Shown piece by piece: positions 5,841-10,135 of a DNA stretch of 10,135 nt. Both the position numbers and the translations under genes were made by a program. The stretch's first letter is position 1; every line of letters begins with the position of its first letter. Under the pieces are notes generated by a model, which had not been told where the DNA came from, searched no databases, and saw only the letters and a list, made by a program, of their open reading frames with translations. This DNA is from JBMYQA01 sp049600855 (GTDB lineage Bacteria > Bacteroidota > Bacteroidia > Cytophagales > Flammeovirgaceae), in contig JBMYQA010000228.1 of assembly GCA_049600855.1 (NCBI GenBank), positions 1-10,135 of the forward strand. Reading direction: 5' to 3'.

Positions 5841-7115
5841 ATGAAACCATATACCTTAATTGGCCCATTTGCACAATTGGCAACCATGGCAGAGATGCCT
5901 TTAAAAGGTGCCTTGAAAGATGAAGAAATGCCGCTATTAAAAGATGCAGGTTTACTGCTTAAAGGCGATAAAATTGAAGCAATTGGAAATTTCGAAGAAC
6001 TAAAAGCGCAAACCAATGAGCTGGATGTTGAGTTGGTAGAATTGGATCGGGATTATGTGTGTGTGCCTGGATTTGTAGATGCCCATACCCATATCTGTTT
6101 TGGAGGCTCACGAGCGAATGATTATGCCATGCGCAATGCAGGAAAATCCTATTTGGAGATTGCCAAAGCGGGTGGTGGCATTTGGGATTCGGTAAAACAT
6201 ACGCGTCAAGCCTGTCTTGAAACCTTGGTAGCAGGAATTAAACAGCGTGCAACACGTCATCTGCAATCAGGCATTACAACCATTGAAGTAAAAAGTGGAT
6301 ATGGCTTGTCGGTAGCGGAAGAGTTGAAGATGCTTCGCGCCATCAAAGTAGCCAATGTGGAAACGGAAGCAGATTTGATCCCAACATGCTTGGCGGCACA
6401 TGTATTGCCCAAAGATTTTGAAGGCGATCACGCTGCTTATTTGGCAGAAATCAGTACGCATTTATTCCCACAGCTCAAGGCAGAAAACCTTACCAGTCGG
6501 ATTGATGCGTTTATTGAGGAAGAAGCTTTTTCAGCCGAAATTGTAGCGCCTTATTTCCAAAAAGCCAAGGAATTGGGTTTTGACCTCACCGTGCATGCCG
6601 ATCAATTCAGTACCAGCGGTAGTGAGGTAGCCGTAAACTTTGGAGCTCTTAGTGCCGATCATTTGGAAGCCAGTGGCGAAAAAGAAGTAGCCATGCTCGC
6701 CAAAAGTGAGGTGATTGCCATGGCCTTGCCAGGCGCTTCCATTGGGTTGGGCTGTGCCTTTACACCTGCCCGAAAAGTATTGGATGCAGGTGGTTGTGTA
6801 GCCATTGCCAGTGATTGGAATCCAGGTTCAGCGCCTATGGGCGATCTGCTTTGTCAAGCTGCTATTTTAGGAACCTTCCAAAAGTTAAGCAATGCAGAGG
6901 TATTGGCTGGCATTACCTATCGTGCAGCAGCAGCATTAAAATTGACCAATAGAGGTCGATTACAAAAGGGATATCTGGCTGATTTTAGTTTATTTCCAAC
7001 AGCAAATATCAATGAGATTTTATATCAGCAAGGCCAATTAAAACCTGAAATGGTATGGAAAGCTGGCCGTGCAGTTGCCAAAAAACAGCACACCGCAAGT
7101 CCATCATTTTTTTAA
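5841..7115 (+). CDS. hutI: Imidazolonepropionase (EC 3.5.2.7)
   Basis: HutI hydrolyses 4-imidazolone-5-propionate to N-formimidoyl-L-glutamate, the third step of the pathway. This is a 424-residue amidohydrolase-superfamily metalloenzyme, close to the usual 405-420. Metal and substrate landmarks, numbered from ATG 5841, are: H82 and H84 in VDAHTHICFGGSR; AGGGIWDSVKHTR (about 110-122); H187 in CLAAHVLP; H252 in LTVHADQFS; ADHLE with H274; and D325 in ASDWNPGSAP. I chose ATG 5841 because the product begins MKPYTLIGPF, fitting the family's first strand; a TTG at 5823 would add six residues. It follows hutH by 65 nt and precedes hutU by 32 nt. All key residues are present, so the enzyme should be active. 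Confidence 0.97.
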   Translation: MKPYTLIGPFAQLATMAEMPLKGALKDEEMPLLKDAGLLLKGDKIEAIGNFEELKAQTNELDVELVELDRDYVCVPGFVDAHTHICFGGSRANDYAMRNAGKSYLEIAKAGGGIWDSVKHTRQACLETLVAGIKQRATRHLQSGITTIEVKSGYGLSVAEELKMLRAIKVANVETEADLIPTCLAAHVLPKDFEGDHAAYLAEISTHLFPQLKAENLTSRIDAFIEEEAFSAEIVAPYFQKAKELGFDLTVHADQFSTSGSEVAVNFGALSADHLEASGEKEVAMLAKSEVIAMALPGASIGLGCAFTPARKVLDAGGCVAIASDWNPGSAPMGDLLCQAAILGTFQKLSNAEVLAGITYRAAAALKLTNRGRLQKGYLADFSLFPTANINEILYQQGQLKPEMVWKAGRAVAKKQHTASPSFF

Positions 7116-7147
7116 AAGAAAAAAATACAATTCTAATAACCGGTATC

Positions 7148-9169
7148 ATGAATCATTTCCAAGCCCAAATCGTACAAGGAATTCCTGCTGAGTTGCCTCA
7201 AAAGCAGACATGGGATGCGGAGGCCAATCATGCGCCTAAGCGAAAAGATAGCTTATCCACCGATGAGAAAAAGCTAGCCATTCGCAATGCATTACGCTAC
7301 TTCCCCAAAGCATGGCACGCAACATTAGCTCCTGAATTTGCCGAAGAATTGGAAGTTTATGGAAGAATATACATGTATCGCTTCCGCCCTGACTATCGGA
7401 TGTATGCACGCCCTATTGAGGAATACCCCGCAAAATGTCAGCAGGCAGCGGCCATCATGCTGATGATTCAGAATAACCTTGACCCCGCAGTGGCACAGCA
7501 TCCGCAGGAGTTGATTACTTATGGCGGAAATGGAAGTGTATTTCAAAACTGGGCGCAGTACTTGCTCACCATGAAATACTTAGCCGAGATGACCGATGAA
7601 CAGACCTTACACATTTATTCTGGCCATCCCATGGGCTTATTTCCTTCTTCCAAAGAGGCTCCCAGAGTGGTGGTGACCAACGGAATGATGATTCCCAATT
7701 ATTCATCGCAAGACGATTGGGAACGCTACAATGCCTTAGGCGTAACGCAATACGGACAAATGACTGCTGGTTCCTACATGTACATTGGTCCACAGGGGAT
7801 TGTACATGGAACCACCATTACCGTCATGAATGCTTTTCGTAAAAAGCTCCAAAAAGGAGAACATACGGCTGGTAAAATATTCCTAACAGCTGGCTTAGGA
7901 GGCATGAGTGGCGCACAGCCCAAAGCAGGAAACATTGCAGGCTGTATCACGGTGTGTGCTGAGGTTAATCCAGAAGCGGCGAAAAAACGCCATGCGCAAG
8001 GTTGGGTAGATGAGCTAATTGATGATTTAACGGATTTAGTTCATCGGGTTCGAAAAGCGGTGAAAAACGAGGAAGTGGTATCCATTGCTTATATCGGAAA
8101 TATTGTAGATGTGTGGGAGCGATTTGATGAGGAAGAAATTTATGTGCATTTAGGATCAGATCAGACGTCCTTACACAATCCTTGGTCGGGAGGATATTAT
8201 CCTGTGGGATTGAGTTTTGAAGAGTCTAACCAATTGATTCGTGAATATCCTGAACTGTTTAAAGAAAAAGTACAAGAATCTTTGAGAAGGCATGTAGCTG
8301 CTGTTAATCGGCATACGGCTAAAGGAACTTACTTCTTCGACTATGGCAATGCCTTTTTGCTGGAATCTTCACGAGCTGGCGCTGATATTATGGCAAGCAA
8401 TGGTATTGATTTCAAGTACCCTTCGTATGTGCAGGATATTTTAGGGCCAATGTGCTTTGATTATGGTTTTGGTCCTTTCCGTTGGGTGTGTACTTCTGGC
8501 AAATCGGAGGATTTAGAGAAAACAGATCAAATTGCCTTGCAGGTAATGCGAGAAATAGTCGCTACTGCACCAGCAGAAATTCAACAGCAAATGCACGATA
8601 ACATCACTTGGATTGAGCAAGCAAAAGCCAATCAATTGGTTGTCGGCTCGCAAGCTAGAATCTTGTATTCCGATGCTGAAGGTCGCGCAAAAATTGCCGA
8701 AGCATTCAATCAGGCCGTAGCCAATGGGGAGCTTTCTGCGCCTGTCGTATTAGGCAGAGATCATCACGATGTCAGTGGTACAGATTCGCCGTTTAGAGAA
8801 ACCAGTAACATTTATGATGGCAGTCGCTTTACAGCCGATATGGCCATTCACAATGTCATTGGCGATAGCTTTAGAGGCGCCACTTGGGTGTCTATCCACA
8901 ATGGTGGCGGAGTAGGCTGGGGAGAAGTGATGAATGGTGGTTTTGGCATGGTGCTCGATGGCTCAAAAGAAGCAGCTGTACGCTTGAAAAAGATGCTATT
9001 TTTTGATGTAAACAATGGCATTTCTCGTAGAAGCTGGGCACGAAACGAAGAAGCCTTATTTGCCATCAAACGCGAAATGGAGCGTACGCCTGAGCTACAA
9101 GTGACGCTACCAAACTTGGTACAGGATGAGGTGTTGGAAAATTTGTTTGAGGAAAAATCGGTGATTTAG
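7148..9169 (+). CDS. hutU: Urocanate hydratase (urocanase, EC 4.2.1.49), long form
   Basis: HutU adds water to urocanate to give imidazolonepropionate, using tightly bound NAD+ as an electrophile. The product is 673 residues, close to mammalian UROC1 (676) and clearly longer than the roughly 556 of the Pseudomonas/Bacillus type. Visible motifs, numbered from ATG 7148, are: YGGNGSVFQNW (125-135) and YSGHPMGLFPS (157-167); the glycine-rich dinucleotide loop TAGLGGMSGAQPKAGN (247-262); and the conserved active-site cysteine C448 in FRWVCTSG. HDVSGTDSPFRET and the glycine-rich IHNGGGVGWGEVMNGGFG lie in the C-terminal part. I chose ATG 7148; the frame is open back to 7055, but that part overlaps hutI and would be a chance extension. 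Only 12 nt separate it from hutG. No break is seen. Confidence 0.97.
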   Translation: MNHFQAQIVQGIPAELPQKQTWDAEANHAPKRKDSLSTDEKKLAIRNALRYFPKAWHATLAPEFAEELEVYGRIYMYRFRPDYRMYARPIEEYPAKCQQAAAIMLMIQNNLDPAVAQHPQELITYGGNGSVFQNWAQYLLTMKYLAEMTDEQTLHIYSGHPMGLFPSSKEAPRVVVTNGMMIPNYSSQDDWERYNALGVTQYGQMTAGSYMYIGPQGIVHGTTITVMNAFRKKLQKGEHTAGKIFLTAGLGGMSGAQPKAGNIAGCITVCAEVNPEAAKKRHAQGWVDELIDDLTDLVHRVRKAVKNEEVVSIAYIGNIVDVWERFDEEEIYVHLGSDQTSLHNPWSGGYYPVGLSFEESNQLIREYPELFKEKVQESLRRHVAAVNRHTAKGTYFFDYGNAFLLESSRAGADIMASNGIDFKYPSYVQDILGPMCFDYGFGPFRWVCTSGKSEDLEKTDQIALQVMREIVATAPAEIQQQMHDNITWIEQAKANQLVVGSQARILYSDAEGRAKIAEAFNQAVANGELSAPVVLGRDHHDVSGTDSPFRETSNIYDGSRFTADMAIHNVIGDSFRGATWVSIHNGGGVGWGEVMNGGFGMVLDGSKEAAVRLKKMLFFDVNNGISRRSWARNEEALFAIKREMERTPELQVTLPNLVQDEVLENLFEEKSVI

Positions 9170-9181
9170 TAAAATAAATTC

Positions 9182-10135
9182 ATGTCAACTAGTCATATAA
9201 AACCCAATAGAACCCTTTGGACTGGCCGTGATTCAGTCAATCAGCTTTACCTTCACGAAAAGGTGGCTTTTGTAGATAAACTCAATTCCGTTGAGCAGGC
9301 TCAAGGCAAAGCCTTTGCCCTACTCGGCTATGCTGCCGATGAAGGCGTAAGAAGGAATCAGGGCAGAGTAGGTGCTAAAAATGGCCCAGAAACCATTCGA
9401 AAAGCACTAACCAAACAAGCAAATCATCTCAACCCATCCACGCAATTGGTAGATTGTGGAGATATCGTTTGTCATGAACAAGAGATGGAAGCGGCCCATG
9501 AAGCCGTATCAACTACAGTAAGTCAACTCATTACTCAAAATTACCTCCCCATCCTCTTGGGAGGCGGACACGACTTGTCGTTTGCGCATTATAGAGGAAT
9601 CCTTAACCAACTAACAAACAATCAGCGCATCGGGATTATTAATCTCGATGCGCACTTTGATTTACGAACCAAAGTGGAACAAGGCAATTCGGGTACACCA
9701 TTTTACCAAATTGCCACAGAGTTGGCCTCCGACTTTCATTACTTGTGCTTGGGCATTCAACGGCAATCCAATACCCAAGCATTATTTGACACGGCTGAAA
9801 AGCTAGGAGTTGATTATGTATTGAATACCGATTATCACCTCGGAAATTGGGAAAATATCGCACAAAAGCTGACGAATTTCATCAATCAAGTGGATCACAT
9901 CTACCTAACTATAGACCTCGATGGATTCTCTTCTAGTATTGCTCCAGGAGTGAGCGCACCATCACCTTTGGGCTTTTCTTGGGAGGTGGCTTATCAGACC
10001 ATTCGCCAAATTTGTGGGTCCAAGAAATTAATTAGCATGGATATTGTAGAATTAAATCCAAGCTTTGACGTTGATCTGGTAACTGCTCGACTTGCCGCAG
10101 GCATCATTTATCATGTGATGGACTGGCTAGATGGC
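9182..10135 (+). CDS. hutG: Formimidoylglutamase (EC 3.5.3.8), 3' end outside window
   Basis: HutG hydrolyses N-formimidoyl-L-glutamate to L-glutamate and formamide, ending the pathway. Translating from ATG 9182 gives 318 codons with no stop before the window edge, so the gene is cut off; ureohydrolases of this type are about 310-330 residues, so little should be missing. It belongs to the arginase/agmatinase superfamily. The binuclear manganese ligands are in place: H130 in GGGHD, D156, H158 and D160 in LDAHFD, and D245 and D247 in IDLDGF. The segment DEGVRRNQGRVGAKNGPETIRKAL (53-76) is characteristic of HutG and not of arginase or agmatinase, and the operon context agrees. Start: ATG 12 nt after the hutU stop. 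Its presence means the formamide route is used, so HutF deiminase plus deformylase, or FtcD transferase, would not be needed here. Confidence 0.95.
   Translation, partial: MSTSHIKPNRTLWTGRDSVNQLYLHEKVAFVDKLNSVEQAQGKAFALLGYAADEGVRRNQGRVGAKNGPETIRKALTKQANHLNPSTQLVDCGDIVCHEQEMEAAHEAVSTTVSQLITQNYLPILLGGGHDLSFAHYRGILNQLTNNQRIGIINLDAHFDLRTKVEQGNSGTPFYQIATELASDFHYLCLGIQRQSNTQALFDTAEKLGVDYVLNTDYHLGNWENIAQKLTNFINQVDHIYLTIDLDGFSSSIAPGVSAPSPLGFSWEVAYQTIRQICGSKKLISMDIVELNPSFDVDLVTARLAAGIIYHVMDWLDG

Noticed and set aside
5813..6016. Minus-strand ORF of 67 codons over the hutI start
   Set aside because: It is antisense to HutI; its serine-rich, low-complexity product looks like a shadow frame.
7055..7147. 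In-frame 31-residue N-terminal extension of HutU into hutI
   Set aside because: It overlaps the conserved end of hutI in another frame and has low-complexity, non-family sequence. ATG 7148 gives the expected length.
7325..7793. Two minus-strand ORFs (73 and 75 codons) inside hutU
   Set aside because: Both are antisense to conserved urocanase motifs and resemble no known protein.
9639..9863. Minus-strand ORF of 74 codons inside hutG
   Set aside because: It is antisense to the metal-binding core of HutG, which is clearly the coding frame.

Overview
The window looks like chromosomal DNA of a Bacteroidota bacterium, probably of the Cytophagales/Flammeovirgaceae type. The reasons are moderately AT-rich DNA, start codons without Shine-Dalgarno sequences, several matches to the Bacteroidota promoter -7 element (TAnnTTTG), a short single-RRM RNA-binding protein with a glycine/arginine tail, and a urocanase of the long (about 670 aa) form. 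The genus is not determined; this assignment is inference from recalled family features.

Left part (1-2850), housekeeping and unassigned genes. The left edge has a perfect 18-bp inverted repeat and a second, weaker hairpin. Then comes a leftward gene of unknown function with a STAS-like look. Next are two rightward genes: a YbgC/FadM-type hotdog acyl-CoA thioesterase and a six-helix YihY/BrkB-family membrane protein. A leftward RRM RNA-binding protein follows, with a candidate promoter, a UUCG-capped hairpin in its leader and a convincing intrinsic terminator. The stretch 2700-3032 (333 bases) holds only that leader and promoter plus AT-rich spacer.

Right part (3033-10135), histidine utilisation. 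A leftward LysR-type regulator is divergent from a rightward cluster hutH-hutI-hutU-hutG. Together these encode the complete four-step route: histidine to urocanate and ammonia (HutH), urocanate to imidazolonepropionate (HutU), imidazolonepropionate to N-formimidoylglutamate (HutI), and N-formimidoylglutamate to glutamate and formamide (HutG). The intergenic gaps are 65, 32 and 12 nt, so co-transcription is likely. HutG runs off the right edge with no stop codon seen. The 223-bp divergent region has a candidate hut promoter and a 13-position inverted repeat whose arms are 69 nt apart and which would lie in the hutH leader RNA.

I see no CRISPR array, no tRNA or rRNA, no transposase and no defence or biosynthetic system. 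The enzymes are conventional. The points of interest are regulatory: the LysR-hut pairing, the structured hut leader with a histidine-rich start to HutH, and the structured leader of the RRM gene.
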